DNA of 63,502 nucleotides from Bradyrhizobiaceae bacterium (GTDB taxonomy: Bacteria > Pseudomonadota > Alphaproteobacteria > Rhizobiales > Xanthobacteraceae): NCBI GenBank assembly GCA_947481685.1, contig CANKHA010000014.1, positions 1 to 63,502 on the forward strand, given 5' to 3'. A model generated the notes under the pieces. That model was not told the DNA's origin, made no database searches, and saw only the letters and a program-made list of their open reading frames with translations. This document shows positions 26,604-35,579 of the stretch, in pieces (the stretch's first letter is position 1; the number at the start of each line of letters is the position of its first letter). A program made the translations under genes and the position numbers.

Positions 26604-27992
26604 TCAGGGAACACGCAAAAATTTGCGATAGGTCGTGTTCTGCGTCACGGCTTCGCTTCCCGCTGCAATCAGTTCATCGACCGACTCCACGGGAAGCTTG
26701 AAGCTGGTGGGAATGGCATTTAGCCTTGCCCTGCGTGCCGGGTCGAACTGATCGAAGGCGATGCGTCCGATCATGAATTCCACATCGCGGCAATTCCATG
26801 CGCCTGCACCGGTACCGCGCAGTTTTGTCACTTCGACCATCCCAAGACGGCAACGCCAGCGTATCAATGCACTTCGCCAGTTCAGCATGGTGGCCTCAAA
26901 GGCGCTGTAGCTGAGGCGCTTCGCGGCATCCAGCGATGAGTCCGTGATGGCTGCCACAAGCGACGCCCCGCTTGGCCCTTCCAGCGTTTGCGCCCAATCC
27001 CGCTTTGTCTCGCCTCCGGCATCTACCACCAGAAACATCATCCGGCGGAGCTTGACGGCTTCATTGGGTGTCAACGGGCCGTGAGGCGTTTCAGAGGACT
27101 CCCGCGCGATGGTCAATCCGCTCAAGCCGTAGTTATCGACAAGGCCGCCGTCCAGAAGCTTGATGTATTTCATCGAGCCGTCGCGTTGGCGGAGCGCTCC
27201 GTCGGCAAATGCCCGCAGGAGCGGCGAGGCGTTTGGATTGTTCTGTGCTTTCAGCAGCCATGGTGGCGTCGCGGGTTTGCACTCGCTGGAGTAGGTTTCA
27301 AGAATAATCGGATCGAATGCGATCGGAACCGCGGCCGAAGCGGCGACCGCCGAGGAAACGGGATACACGCTGAGATCGCTGCAGATCAGGCTGAACGACA
27401 CCTTGTTGAAAACAAAGGGTGTGCGATTATAGATATCGGTGGCATTGATCCAGACAATGGGACGCGCCTCGGCATTCAATAATGAAAATGTTGCGCCGTC
27501 GAAAAGATTGGCATCGAGCCAATTGCGCAGGCGAAAGTCTTGATTCAAGCCGCCAGTGAAGCCATTCGCCAGGTTAACTACGCTAACGCGCGTGCTTAAC
27601 GCCGCTTCCGCATCCTTGATCAGGAAGCGTTCACGAAAATCGGCAAGCGCCGCGCGCTTCTTCAACCCGAAATAGGCGGCCGTAACGGAGCCGCCGGAGA
27701 CGCCGCTGACAAAATCGACTCGGTCGATCAGGGCCGTGCTGCGCGCTTTGTCCCTCGTATCGACCTCACTCAGCCCCTTCAAAACGCCAAATGAAAAGGC
27801 GGCTGCGCGCGTGCCGCCACCGGAAAAGGCGAGGCCGATGAACATGTCATCGCCGAAGGCTGCGTTCGCCGTGGTCTGTTCGGAAATGCCAGCGTTTGGG
27901 TCGGCGGTTGCTATGTTGATGGGGATGTTTTCATGGGTCGCGCAGGACGTCAGTGCCAGGATCAAAAGAAGGATGGTGGGCACGCGATACAT
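26604..27992 (-). CDS. Patatin-like phospholipase, lipoprotein
   Basis: 462 residues from ATG 27992. The start MYRVPTILLLILALTSCATH is a lipoprotein signal with lipobox Cys17. The patatin core is complete: oxyanion loop SGGGTRAAAFSFGVL (about residues 58-71), nucleophile Ser99 in SGVSGGSVTAAYFG, and catalytic Asp in LLDGGLVDNYGL. Such proteins hydrolyse acyl chains of membrane lipids. A lipid anchor suggests action in the periplasm or at the outer membrane. No partner gene is evident. Confidence 0.9.
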   Translation of the reverse strand: MYRVPTILLLILALTSCATHENIPINIATADPNAGISEQTTANAAFGDDMFIGLAFSGGGTRAAAFSFGVLKGLSEVDTRDKARSTALIDRVDFVSGVSGGSVTAAYFGLKKRAALADFRERFLIKDAEAALSTRVSVVNLANGFTGGLNQDFRLRNWLDANLFDGATFSLLNAEARPIVWINATDIYNRTPFVFNKVSFSLICSDLSVYPVSSAVAASAAVPIAFDPIILETYSSECKPATPPWLLKAQNNPNASPLLRAFADGALRQRDGSMKYIKLLDGGLVDNYGLSGLTIARESSETPHGPLTPNEAVKLRRMMFLVVDAGGETKRDWAQTLEGPSGASLVAAITDSSLDAAKRLSYSAFEATMLNWRSALIRWRCRLGMVEVTKLRGTGAGAWNCRDVEFMIGRIAFDQFDPARRARLNAIPTSFKLPVESVDELIAAGSEAVTQNTTYRKFLRVP

Positions 27993-28378
27993 AGGCTGAT
28001 TCCGCTTATTCCCGTTGGAACGCATTAAAACTTATCCATAACTGTATCAGGTTTTTGAAGTTGTATCCCCGCGCTGTATATTACGACAAAGTGCCGTCCA
28101 AGATATTAATTCCTCCCTTTCAGGCCAATTGACTAGGGCGGTTTTGTCCTTTCTTTGCGTGTGGGCTCAGTTAGCCAAAATAGACCAAACACGCGCAAAC
28201 CGGCCTCCGGTGACCTCTCAAAGTTCGAAGACTGGCTTGTCGCGATACATGGAAGGTGCATAATTTCAAAAGATCCGGCCACGTTATGGCCGGGATGCAT
28301 TCGTGATCTAAAAATTGACTTTCGCTATTCCATTTCAGTGCCAGTACGGCCGTTAAAATCCTCCAAGGGAGGGACAGC
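27993..28378. other. Intergenic spacer between divergent genes, no gene seen
   Basis: 386 bases between the patatin gene (leftward) and the small membrane gene (rightward). I see no gene or RNA. The stretch near 28312-28340 is AT-rich with TTGACT and may hold the rightward promoter. AAGGGAGGGA just before 28379 is a strong ribosome-binding site for the next gene. Confidence 0.4.
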
Positions 28379-28848
28379 ATGAACGAGTCGCTTCACCCCG
28401 CGGCTTCCCACCATCTGCCGTCTTTCATCACCGCGCCGGGTGAAACTGACGTGCTCATGGTCATGATGAGCATCATATTGGTGCTCGGCGTGATGGGATT
28501 CGGCAGCTTGTTTTTTCGGCTGCACACCATTTGCCCGAGCGCATGGCGCACAAGGGAAACAAACTTCAATTCGAGATTGTCGCCGTTCTGGGGCTTCTGG
28601 CTCTCTTCACCCACATCCATCTGTTCTGGGTGGCAGGTCTATTGCTTGCGTTGATCGATATTCCTGATTTCGGCGGGTCGCTGAGCAGGATAGCGGGATC
28701 GACTTAGAAGCTTGCCGGATTTGGACCGGGGGAAGGCGCCGTGGAATTGCCGGACCAGCCTGCTGCCCATCCCGAACATGAGCACGCAACGCCGGCACCA
28801 GAGGCAGCTCCAGCACCTAATGCCGCTCCAGCCGGTACGGGAGCCTGA
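28379..28848 (+). pseudogene. Small inner-membrane protein upstream of hlyD, broken by a frameshift and an in-frame amber codon
   Basis: ATG 28379 with a strong ribosome-binding site begins a frame with one membrane helix (VLMVMMSIILVLGVMGFGSL). Near 28528 the coding pattern moves to another frame. There it reads HLPERMAHKGNKLQFEIVAV, then a second helix LFTHIHLFWVAGLLLALI, to TAG at 28705-28707. The same frame continues past the TAG for 46 codons of Pro/Ala-rich tail, including HPEHEHATPAPEAAPAP, to TGA at 28846-28848. That stop lies 3 bases before the hlyD start. The ancestral product was about 155 residues with two helices and an acidic, His-containing tail, and was the likely partner of the adaptor downstream. 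Confidence 0.7.
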
Positions 28849-28851
28849 TCC

Positions 28852-30084
28852 ATGCTTGAGATCCTTCTCTGCTCCCTGGTCACAATTCTTCCGGACTACC
28901 TCTACCGCCGCTATGCCCAGAACAAGCGCGTCGGCAAGGAAATAACTTTTTATTCGGTATGGTTTGAGCTCCGGTGGGGGATCACGGGTTGCCTGGCCCT
29001 CTCTGTGGCCCTGATCATGGTGATCTTCTACAACTATCCGTCCACGACTAACGTTACGCTGTTCTTCAGGACGATCCCGATCGTCCCTGAAGTGAATGGA
29101 CGTGTTGCCGAGGTGTATGTCGGCTACACCGGCTCCATCACCAAAGGTGCGCCGATCTTCAAATTGGATGGTTCGCAACAGGAGGCCGCTGCGGAAACAG
29201 CGCGCCGCAAGATTGCGGAAGTCGACGCGGAGATTGCTTTGGCGCGGCTCGATATCGTAAAGGCCGACGGGCAGCTGCAAGAGGCTCAGAGTGCACACCA
29301 GCAGGCACTGGACGAACTGGAGACCAAGCGGGAATTGCAACGGCGCAACGCCGGGATTGTCGCGGCACGCGACATCGAGCGGCTTGAAGTGACTGTAGCA
29401 GGCCGCATGGGTGCGATGACTGCTGCTACGGCAGCCAAGCAATCCGCTACAGAAAAAGTCTCGGCCGTTCTTCCTGCCCAAAAGGCGAGTGCACAGGCTG
29501 CGCTGGCCCAGGCCGAAGTTGAGTTGAGCAAGATGACTGTCCGCGCCGGCGTGAACGGTCAAATCGAACAGTTCGGGCTTCGCGTTGGCGATATCGTCAA
29601 CCCGTTCATGCGGCCCGCTGGGATATTGATTCCTGAAGGTGCCGGCAGGCAATCGCTGCAAGCGGGCTTCAACCAGATCGAAGCGCAGATCATGAAGGTA
29701 GGCATGACGGCCGAAGTCACATGTGTGTCCAAGCCATTTACAGTTATCCCGATGGTAGTCACGGATGTGCAGGACTACATCGCCGCCGGCCAGTTCCGCG
29801 GCGGCGAGCAACTGGTCGACGCGCAACAAGTCAGGCAACCAGGCACGCTCTTGGTGTTTCTTGAGCCGCTCTACAAAAGCGGGCTTGCCGGCGTGACACC
29901 CGGGAGCAGCTGCATCGCCAACGCCTATTCCAGCAATCACGACATAATTGCCTCCAAGGACACCGGTTTCCTGCGGGGATTGGCGCTTCACGCGGTCGAT
30001 GCACTGGGGTTGGTACACGCCCTGATTTTGCGGCTCCAGGCGCTGATGCTGCCCTTCAAGATCTTGGTGTTCAGCGGACACTGA
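28852..30084 (+). CDS. HlyD/EmrA-type membrane fusion (adaptor) protein
   Basis: 410 residues. The N-terminus has a membrane helix around residues 44-60 (TGCLALSVALIMVIF). A beta-barrel/lipoyl half follows (VPEVNGRVAEVYVGYTGSIT, GAPIFKLDG), then a long alpha-hairpin (about residues 105-215, rich in Ala, Gln and Glu), then the second lipoyl half (MTVRAGVNGQIEQFGLRVGD). The layout resembles YiaV/YibH-like adaptors that work with small membrane proteins rather than with a cognate MFS or RND pump. No pump gene is adjacent. It starts 4 bases after the tail of the broken small membrane gene. Confidence 0.85.
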   Translation: MLEILLCSLVTILPDYLYRRYAQNKRVGKEITFYSVWFELRWGITGCLALSVALIMVIFYNYPSTTNVTLFFRTIPIVPEVNGRVAEVYVGYTGSITKGAPIFKLDGSQQEAAAETARRKIAEVDAEIALARLDIVKADGQLQEAQSAHQQALDELETKRELQRRNAGIVAARDIERLEVTVAGRMGAMTAATAAKQSATEKVSAVLPAQKASAQAALAQAEVELSKMTVRAGVNGQIEQFGLRVGDIVNPFMRPAGILIPEGAGRQSLQAGFNQIEAQIMKVGMTAEVTCVSKPFTVIPMVVTDVQDYIAAGQFRGGEQLVDAQQVRQPGTLLVFLEPLYKSGLAGVTPGSSCIANAYSSNHDIIASKDTGFLRGLALHAVDALGLVHALILRLQALMLPFKILVFSGH

Positions 30085-30233
30085 GGCCCACGCCCGGCAC
30101 GTTGCGACAATGCGACGCGAAATCGTGCGTATGGCGATGCGGCTGCCGCCACATCGCATGCTTTGCCTATAATTTGATTAGCCGATCAGACGTGCCTTTG
30201 GCGCGTCCATTTTGACACATCAGGCGGCCTCGC

Positions 30234-30261
30234 TTGACAATTTGTCACCGCCGCCAATATC
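30234..30261 (+). promoter_or_regulatory. Candidate promoter with overlapping palindrome before a Bug receptor gene
   Basis: TTGACA at 30234-30239 with AATATC at 30256-30261 (16-base spacer) could be a promoter. Overlapping the -35 is TGACAA-T-TTGTCA (30235-30247), a perfect palindrome with 6-base arms. A repressor bound there would block RNA polymerase. An isolated TATAAT at 30168-30173 lacks a good -35. Confidence 0.35.
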
Positions 30262-30352
30262 GTTTCAAAAAACAAAATGCTTTTCGATAAACAGACACCG
30301 GCGATGTCATGTTTCGGCATGCGCGGCTGGTGTCAGCATAGGGAAGAAGCCG

Positions 30353-31381
30353 ATGTTCGGGAGGATGTTACAAACGTGGGCGCTCGCGGCGCTTCCGGCC
30401 TGTCTGTTGCTGTCGCCGGTGGCCGCTGAGGATTTCTACAAAGGCAAGACCATCCGCATGGTTGTCGGGGCATCGGCATCGGGCGGATACACTCTATATG
30501 CCCGGTCGGTTGCGCGGTTTATGCCCAAGCATATCCCCGGAAACCCGACCATCGTTGTCGCCAACATGCCGTCCGGCAACGGGATCGCGGCGACCAATCA
30601 TGTCTACAACCTGGCGGAGAAGGACGGCACCGTATTTGGTCTGTTCAACCGGTACACAATACTGCTTCCGATCCTGGGCACTGAACAGGCGAAGTACAAG
30701 CCCGAGGAATTCAACTGGCTCGGCACCACCGCGAGCTACTCGGACAACGCCTATCTTTTTGTGATCCGGGCGAAGCTCCCTCAAACCGACGTCGCCAGCC
30801 TGCGCAAGGCCAATCCGCCCCTGAACGTCGGCAATGTCGGCGCTGCGCCGATCGAGGTCATCAACGAAGCGCTCAAGCTGAATCTGAAGATCATCCACGG
30901 CTATACCGGAGACAATCTCGACATCGCTTTCGAAAACGGCGAGGTAGACGGGCACACCACCGGTTATGCAAACTTGCTGTCGCGCAAGGCCTATTGGCTT
31001 GAGAAGGGTATTGCCCGCCCCATGATCCAGTTTGGGCGCGAGACGAGACTTCCCGCGCTCGCCAATGTGCCGACGGCGCGTGAGCTTGCCGAGACTCCCG
31101 ACCAGCTTGCCATGATCAAATTTGTCGAAGCGCCGCTTATGATCGGCTATCCCTTTGCGCTTCCACCCGGCGTCCCCGCGGATCGTGTAGCGATCATGCA
31201 GAAAGCTTTCATGGATACGATGAACGATCCGGAATTCAAGGAGGACATGCTCAAGCAGAGTCTTGAGTACACGCCGAAAGATGGAAAGGCGATCGCTAAT
31301 CTGATTTCGCAGATGGCAAAGACCCCACCCGCCGTTATCCAGCGTTACAAGGAACTGACTGGCGACAGGGCTCCCGGCTAG
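30353..31381 (+). CDS. Bug/TctC-family periplasmic solute receptor (tripartite tricarboxylate transporter type) 1
   Basis: 342 residues from ATG 30353, which has AGGGAAG upstream. Signal peptide MFGRMLQTWALAALPACLLL, with cleavage near VAAEDFY. Mature-end motifs are FYKGKTIRMVVGASASGGYT, HIPGNPTIVVANMPSGNG and PLMIGYPFALPPGVPADRV. Bug receptors bind carboxylates and related acids in the periplasm. Classic partners TctA/TctB are not in this window. It precedes the two bicupin genes, so it may deliver their substrate. Confidence 0.88.
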   Translation: MFGRMLQTWALAALPACLLLSPVAAEDFYKGKTIRMVVGASASGGYTLYARSVARFMPKHIPGNPTIVVANMPSGNGIAATNHVYNLAEKDGTVFGLFNRYTILLPILGTEQAKYKPEEFNWLGTTASYSDNAYLFVIRAKLPQTDVASLRKANPPLNVGNVGAAPIEVINEALKLNLKIIHGYTGDNLDIAFENGEVDGHTTGYANLLSRKAYWLEKGIARPMIQFGRETRLPALANVPTARELAETPDQLAMIKFVEAPLMIGYPFALPPGVPADRVAIMQKAFMDTMNDPEFKEDMLKQSLEYTPKDGKAIANLISQMAKTPPAVIQRYKELTGDRAPG

Positions 31382-31417
31382 AACGCACTACTCTCTCCTC
31401 TGGAAGGCTTTTATTGA

Positions 31418-32620
31418 ATGCATGACAAGACGACCGAGGTTCATTGGCATGAACCGAAAGCAGGAGAGAATGCCGGTCACGGCAAGTTCAAGCGCCAGCC
31501 TCTGCCTTACGACCGCTTCATGGAAGCGGAAGGCGTGCCGGTTTATCGCGGCATTGGCGTCAAGCGGGTTCAGGATTTGCCGCTCGCGCCATGGCCGCGG
31601 CTGGGTGGCCGGGGTAGCTACATCCAGCTTTATGGCACCGAAGGACTGTGGGGCAGTTACGTTGTCGAGGTCCCGGCTGCGGGCGCGCTGAACGTCGAGC
31701 GCCATCTGTATGAAAAATACGTGCTGGTGATCGAGGGGCGCGGCACCACGGAAGTCTGGCAGGAAGGCCAGACCAAGCCACAGGTGTTCGAGTGGCAGCC
31801 ATTTTCGATGTTCTCAATTCCGCTCAACGCCTACCACCGGATCGTGAACGCCTCGAATTCTCCGGCGCTCATGCTGTGCGGCACGACCGCGCCGAACATG
31901 ATCAACCTCGTGGACAGTCTGGAATTCGTATTCAACTGTCCATTCAATTTCACTAATCGCTACTCAGGCGACGACAACTACTTCAAGCCGAGCGACGACA
32001 TCGAGCCCGATCCGATCCGCGGGCTTGCAATGCGGCGCACGAATTTTATTCCCGATATTTGCCGGGCCGAGCTGCCGCTCGACAATCGGCGTTCGCCAGG
32101 ATACCGGCGCATTGAGCCGAACATGGCCGGCAGCCGCTTCTATGTGTGGCTCGCCCAGCATGAAACGGGCCGCTATTCCAAGGCGCATAAACATGCCTCT
32201 TCGGCGGTGCTGCTGTGCATCCAGGGCAAGGGCTACACCTACACCTGGCCGGCCGCTTTCGGCACAACGCCCTGGAAGGATGGCAACGCGGACAAGGTGC
32301 TCCAACAGGAATATGAGCCGGTCGGAATGGTGTCCGCCGCGCCTATGAGCGGGGACTGGTTCCATCAACATTTCGGCGTCAGCAAGGGCGGATTGCGCCT
32401 GATGGCCTGGCACGGCGCAAACAACCAGCGTGCCAATAAGGCCGGCGTGCCCGGCGAGCAGTTGCTGGACTACGGTGCGATCGATCTGAAGAAAGGTGGT
32501 AACGCGATCCCCTATCACGAAGAGGATCCCGCCATTCGGAAGGAATTTGAGGCGGCGGTGGCAAAAGAAGGTGCCGTCTCGCGCATGGAGCCTGAGCGCT
32601 ACGTCGCGCCTAAGGAATGA
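31418..32620 (+). CDS. Bicupin protein (gentisate 1,2-dioxygenase-like superfamily), copy 1
   Basis: 400 residues with two cupin domains. In the N-terminal cupin (residues about 85-160) the metal-motif region is NVERHLYEKYVLVIEGRG, with only one His, followed by IPLNAYHRIVN. In the C-terminal cupin, KAHKHASSAVLLCIQGKGY has the full H-x-H pair and GDWFHQHFGVS supplies the last His. The C-terminal site is therefore the likelier metal centre, the reverse of classical gentisate dioxygenases, where as I recall the N-terminal domain is catalytic. The substrate is unknown. It is followed by a close paralogue, and both lie after a Bug receptor gene. Confidence 0.8.
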   Translation: MHDKTTEVHWHEPKAGENAGHGKFKRQPLPYDRFMEAEGVPVYRGIGVKRVQDLPLAPWPRLGGRGSYIQLYGTEGLWGSYVVEVPAAGALNVERHLYEKYVLVIEGRGTTEVWQEGQTKPQVFEWQPFSMFSIPLNAYHRIVNASNSPALMLCGTTAPNMINLVDSLEFVFNCPFNFTNRYSGDDNYFKPSDDIEPDPIRGLAMRRTNFIPDICRAELPLDNRRSPGYRRIEPNMAGSRFYVWLAQHETGRYSKAHKHASSAVLLCIQGKGYTYTWPAAFGTTPWKDGNADKVLQQEYEPVGMVSAAPMSGDWFHQHFGVSKGGLRLMAWHGANNQRANKAGVPGEQLLDYGAIDLKKGGNAIPYHEEDPAIRKEFEAAVAKEGAVSRMEPERYVAPKE

Positions 32621-32711
32621 TCAGCCTAAACCGGGCGGATATTTTTCGCCGCGGCTAATCGCGCGGCGCTATAATCGGGCAAATCTGGAAGCGCATAGGG
32701 AGGAATGAAGG

Positions 32712-33947
32712 ATGCATGACATCACCCGCGAAGATCACTGGCATGAGCCGACCGGCAATCAGAAGGCGGGCCTCGGCACCTTCAAACGCGTCACCACCCC
32801 CTATGACAAATTCATGGAAGAGCAGGAGATACCGATCGTCCGCGCGGTCGGTGTGAGCAAGGTACAGGACCTTCCGCTGAAGCCGTGGAAGCGCATGGGC
32901 GGCAAGGGTTCCTTCATTCAGCTCTGGGGCACCGAAGGGCTTTGGGGTTCGTATGTCGTCGAAGTGCCGGGCGCAGGCGCGCTGAACGTCGAGAAGCACC
33001 TTTATGAAGAGCAATATCTGGTGGTCGAGGGACGCGGGACAACGGAAGTCTGGCAGGAAGGCGGAAAGAAACACGTATTCGAATGGCAGAAGGGGTCGCT
33101 GTTTGCGATTCCGCTCAACACTTACCATCGTATCGTCAACGCTTCGTCTTCGCCAGCGCTTCTCCTCGGCGGCACGACGGCGCCGAACGCCATGAATCTC
33201 TACGACAACAACGACTTCGTCTTCAACAACAGCTATTCGTTCACGGACCGCTTCAAGGACGATACGAATTACTTCAAGCCGAAGGACGATGTTGCGCCGG
33301 ATCCGGTACGTGGTCTGGCCATGCGCCGCACCAATATCGTTCCCGACATCATGAACTGCGAGCTGCCATTGGATAACCGGCGTTCACCGGGCTATCGCCG
33401 CATGGAGCCGCATATGGCGAACAACCGCTTCTATATGTGGATCGGGCAGCACGAAACCGGACGCTATTCCAAGGCGCACCGGCATGGCTCCGCGGCGGTG
33501 CTGATTTGCGTGAAGGGCAAGGGCTACACCTATACCTGGCCATCGGAAATCGGCACGCAGCCTTTCTCGGAAGGCAAGCGGGATCAGGTCTTCCGGGTTG
33601 ATTACGAGCCGGTGGGAATGGTCAGCGCTGCGCCCATGAGTGGCGACTGGTTTCACCAGCATTTCGGCGTCAGCAAGGAATCGCTGCGGTTGACGGCTTG
33701 GTTCGGCGCCAACAACTCGCGCTCGCGCAAGCCGGGTCGTCCCGGCGAGGCGCAGAAGGATCTTGGCGCTATCGATATCAGGGACGGCGGCTCCGCCATT
33801 CCGTATGACGAGGAAGATCCGTGCATCCGGAAGGAATATGAGGAGACGCTCGCCAAGGAAGGCGCCGTCTCGCGGATGGAAGATTACCTCTACGAGAAGC
33901 CGAAGCCGGGCGAGAGCCGTCCGATGATGGACTTCGTCGGCGTTTAA
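32712..33947 (+). CDS. Bicupin protein (gentisate 1,2-dioxygenase-like superfamily), copy 2
   Basis: 411 residues, collinear with the preceding gene over its whole length and clearly a tandem duplicate. Shared blocks include LNVEKHLYEEQYLVVEGRGT, RGLAMRRTN, ELPLDNRRSPGYRR and KAHRHGSAAVLICVKGKGY. The N-terminal cupin again lacks a full His pair, while the C-terminal one has H-R-H and GDWFHQHFGVS. A GGAGGAATGAAGG site precedes the start. The conserved GYRRMEP...NRFYMW segment between the domains is a feature I cannot assign. Duplicate enzymes may act on related substrates or form a heteromer. Confidence 0.8.
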   Translation: MHDITREDHWHEPTGNQKAGLGTFKRVTTPYDKFMEEQEIPIVRAVGVSKVQDLPLKPWKRMGGKGSFIQLWGTEGLWGSYVVEVPGAGALNVEKHLYEEQYLVVEGRGTTEVWQEGGKKHVFEWQKGSLFAIPLNTYHRIVNASSSPALLLGGTTAPNAMNLYDNNDFVFNNSYSFTDRFKDDTNYFKPKDDVAPDPVRGLAMRRTNIVPDIMNCELPLDNRRSPGYRRMEPHMANNRFYMWIGQHETGRYSKAHRHGSAAVLICVKGKGYTYTWPSEIGTQPFSEGKRDQVFRVDYEPVGMVSAAPMSGDWFHQHFGVSKESLRLTAWFGANNSRSRKPGRPGEAQKDLGAIDIRDGGSAIPYDEEDPCIRKEYEETLAKEGAVSRMEDYLYEKPKPGESRPMMDFVGV

Positions 33948-33975
33948 CCGGCGGGCTCGCGACCTGTTTTCGAAT

Positions 33976-34010
33976 AAGGCGGCCAAGCAATTGGCCGCCT
34001 TTCTGCTTTT
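33976..34010. terminator. Strong intrinsic terminator between convergent genes
   Basis: An 11-base perfect stem (33976-33986 with 33991-34001) closes on a GCAA tetraloop, a stable GNRA loop. The stem core is GGCGGCCAA / TTGGCCGCC, followed by TTCTGCTTTT. It sits between the second bicupin gene and the convergent MmgE/PrpD gene and fits a rho-independent terminator for the rightward bicupin transcript. Confidence 0.8.
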
Positions 34011-34033
34011 GAGCTCCTGCGTGCGATCTCGCG

Positions 34034-35440
34034 TCAGGCGCCGAGTGTTTCCGTCAATCCTGCGGTGTTTGGCGCACGATCGAGCCCAAGAACTGCGGCG
34101 ACGATACGGTCACGTCGGCCTTTATCGAGCATCGAAGCGGTGGCGTGAAATTTGTCGACCACTTCGGCTTCGGCGATCCCGCCGTTTGAGTAGCCCGGCG
34201 GAAACAGGACTTCCGCGGAGTGCGTCTCGCCGTTCTGATCGACGACCCGCACGATGCAAGGATAGGTGCCAGGTGCACGTTCGTTGAGCGTGGCATCTGT
34301 GGTCATGACCATGCGATCCATCAGCGCGACAAAGGCCGGATCGCGCCAGCGCTCGTTGTCGTATTGTGCGAGGCCAAATGCTCCATCCGTCAGTGCCGCG
34401 GCGACAAGGAATTGAAAGCTGTGATCGGCCGATTCCCGCGAGTGGGGCTTCGCCCTCCCGGGGTCGTGCTGCTGGCGGTGCACGATGGGATAATCCGCCA
34501 TCACAACCTCGATATGCTTGAGGCTTTCAACGCCGCCTTTGATGGATTGATGGAGTTTCACGCCGGCCGCGACAGCGCTTTGGCCGGTGGCAAGACACGG
34601 ATAGGCTTTTACGTTCGAGCCCATGATGTAGCTTTGCGCGGGCAAAGGCGCGGTGAAAGCGGCCATCGGATCGCCGTTGGGAAATACGTGATGCAGGCCG
34701 TCTTCGTGTTCGATGATTGCCATCGGTCCGGTCAGGCCCTGTTCGGCCAGCAAGGCCGCTTCGATCGCGCGCTGCGCGATCAGGGCGTTGGCGATCGATT
34801 TTGCGGCAGACAATCCTCCACGGCGAACCAGCGCCGGTGTCGGTGCGCTCATCCCGCTCAACGCCAGTGCATGCGCCATGCGGTCGTCATTCAAGCCTAT
34901 CAGGCGACCCGCCATGCCAGCTGCCGCAAAGGCGGAAACGCTAACTCCGTCCCAGGGTGTCTTGCGATCCATCAGGCCTTTGACCCGTCCGAAGACTTCG
35001 TAACCGAGCACGATAGCCGCCAGGACATCCAGGCCTGAACGCTTCCGGGCCTGTCCGACGGCGAGGGCGACCGGAATGTTGTCGCTGGGATGCCCACCGA
35101 TGCTGGGACCGTTTTTGCCAACGACCACCACATAGTCATTGAGATCGATCACGCGAATGAGGGTGCCGTTGGCGAGTGCTGCGTGCGCCATATCGGTGGT
35201 GCCCGCCTCGCCGATGATCGTGCAGGGCCCGGTGCTTTGCAGATTTCTGCAGGCCGCGATAACTCCGTGAGACGCTTCCTCATCGCGGCCCGCAAAACCG
35301 CAACCGATCGAGTCCAGCAGCAACAGTTTGGCTTGCGTGATCTCGGCGGCAGGCAGGCTGGCGCTGTCGATCGAGAGAATCCAGTGTGCCATAGCGCGGA
35401 CGGCGGTGACCTTGTGAGCGTCGGATTTTTTTTCGGACAT
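34034..35440 (-). CDS. MmgE/PrpD-family protein
   Basis: 468 residues from ATG 35440 (MSEKKSDAHKVTAVRAMAHW), rather than a TTG at 35473. Family signatures are LLLDSIGCGFAGRDEEASHG, GTLIRVIDLNDY, GGHPSDNIPVALAVGQ, YPCLATGQSAVAAGVKL and the late AAALTDGAFGLAQY. PrpD is 2-methylcitrate dehydratase and other members act as hydratases or isomerases on acidic substrates (for example cis-aconitate decarboxylase). The reaction here is not determined. Genes of this family commonly accompany Bug receptors. Confidence 0.88.
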   Translation of the reverse strand: MSEKKSDAHKVTAVRAMAHWILSIDSASLPAAEITQAKLLLLDSIGCGFAGRDEEASHGVIAACRNLQSTGPCTIIGEAGTTDMAHAALANGTLIRVIDLNDYVVVVGKNGPSIGGHPSDNIPVALAVGQARKRSGLDVLAAIVLGYEVFGRVKGLMDRKTPWDGVSVSAFAAAGMAGRLIGLNDDRMAHALALSGMSAPTPALVRRGGLSAAKSIANALIAQRAIEAALLAEQGLTGPMAIIEHEDGLHHVFPNGDPMAAFTAPLPAQSYIMGSNVKAYPCLATGQSAVAAGVKLHQSIKGGVESLKHIEVVMADYPIVHRQQHDPGRAKPHSRESADHSFQFLVAAALTDGAFGLAQYDNERWRDPAFVALMDRMVMTTDATLNERAPGTYPCIVRVVDQNGETHSAEVLFPPGYSNGGIAEAEVVDKFHATASMLDKGRRDRIVAAVLGLDRAPNTAGLTETLGA

Positions 35441-35579
35441 GATGTTTTCGATACCTGACTGTCTGCTGTTCAAATAATAGGTTCGATTTTTGATTGTGGT
35501 ATGTTTACTCTCATTCCACAGGTCACTAATCTAGTTTGCAGTCAAAACCAACAAGAGACGACGAGGCAGGGAGACGACA

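Noticed and set aside
5241-28707. Two in-frame TAG codons inside otherwise open frames (5241 and 28705) as a sign of amber recoding
   Set aside because: Several intact genes in the window end in TAG (for example at 6081, 26585, 31381, 42777, 56536 and 59651), so TAG is an ordinary stop here. Both affected loci carry other lesions, which fits decay.
31418-33947. Calling the bicupins ethanolamine ammonia-lyase activating proteins, a label I recall for similar sequences
   Set aside because: No eut genes are present and nothing in the sequence supports that role. The two-cupin layout is all that can be stated.
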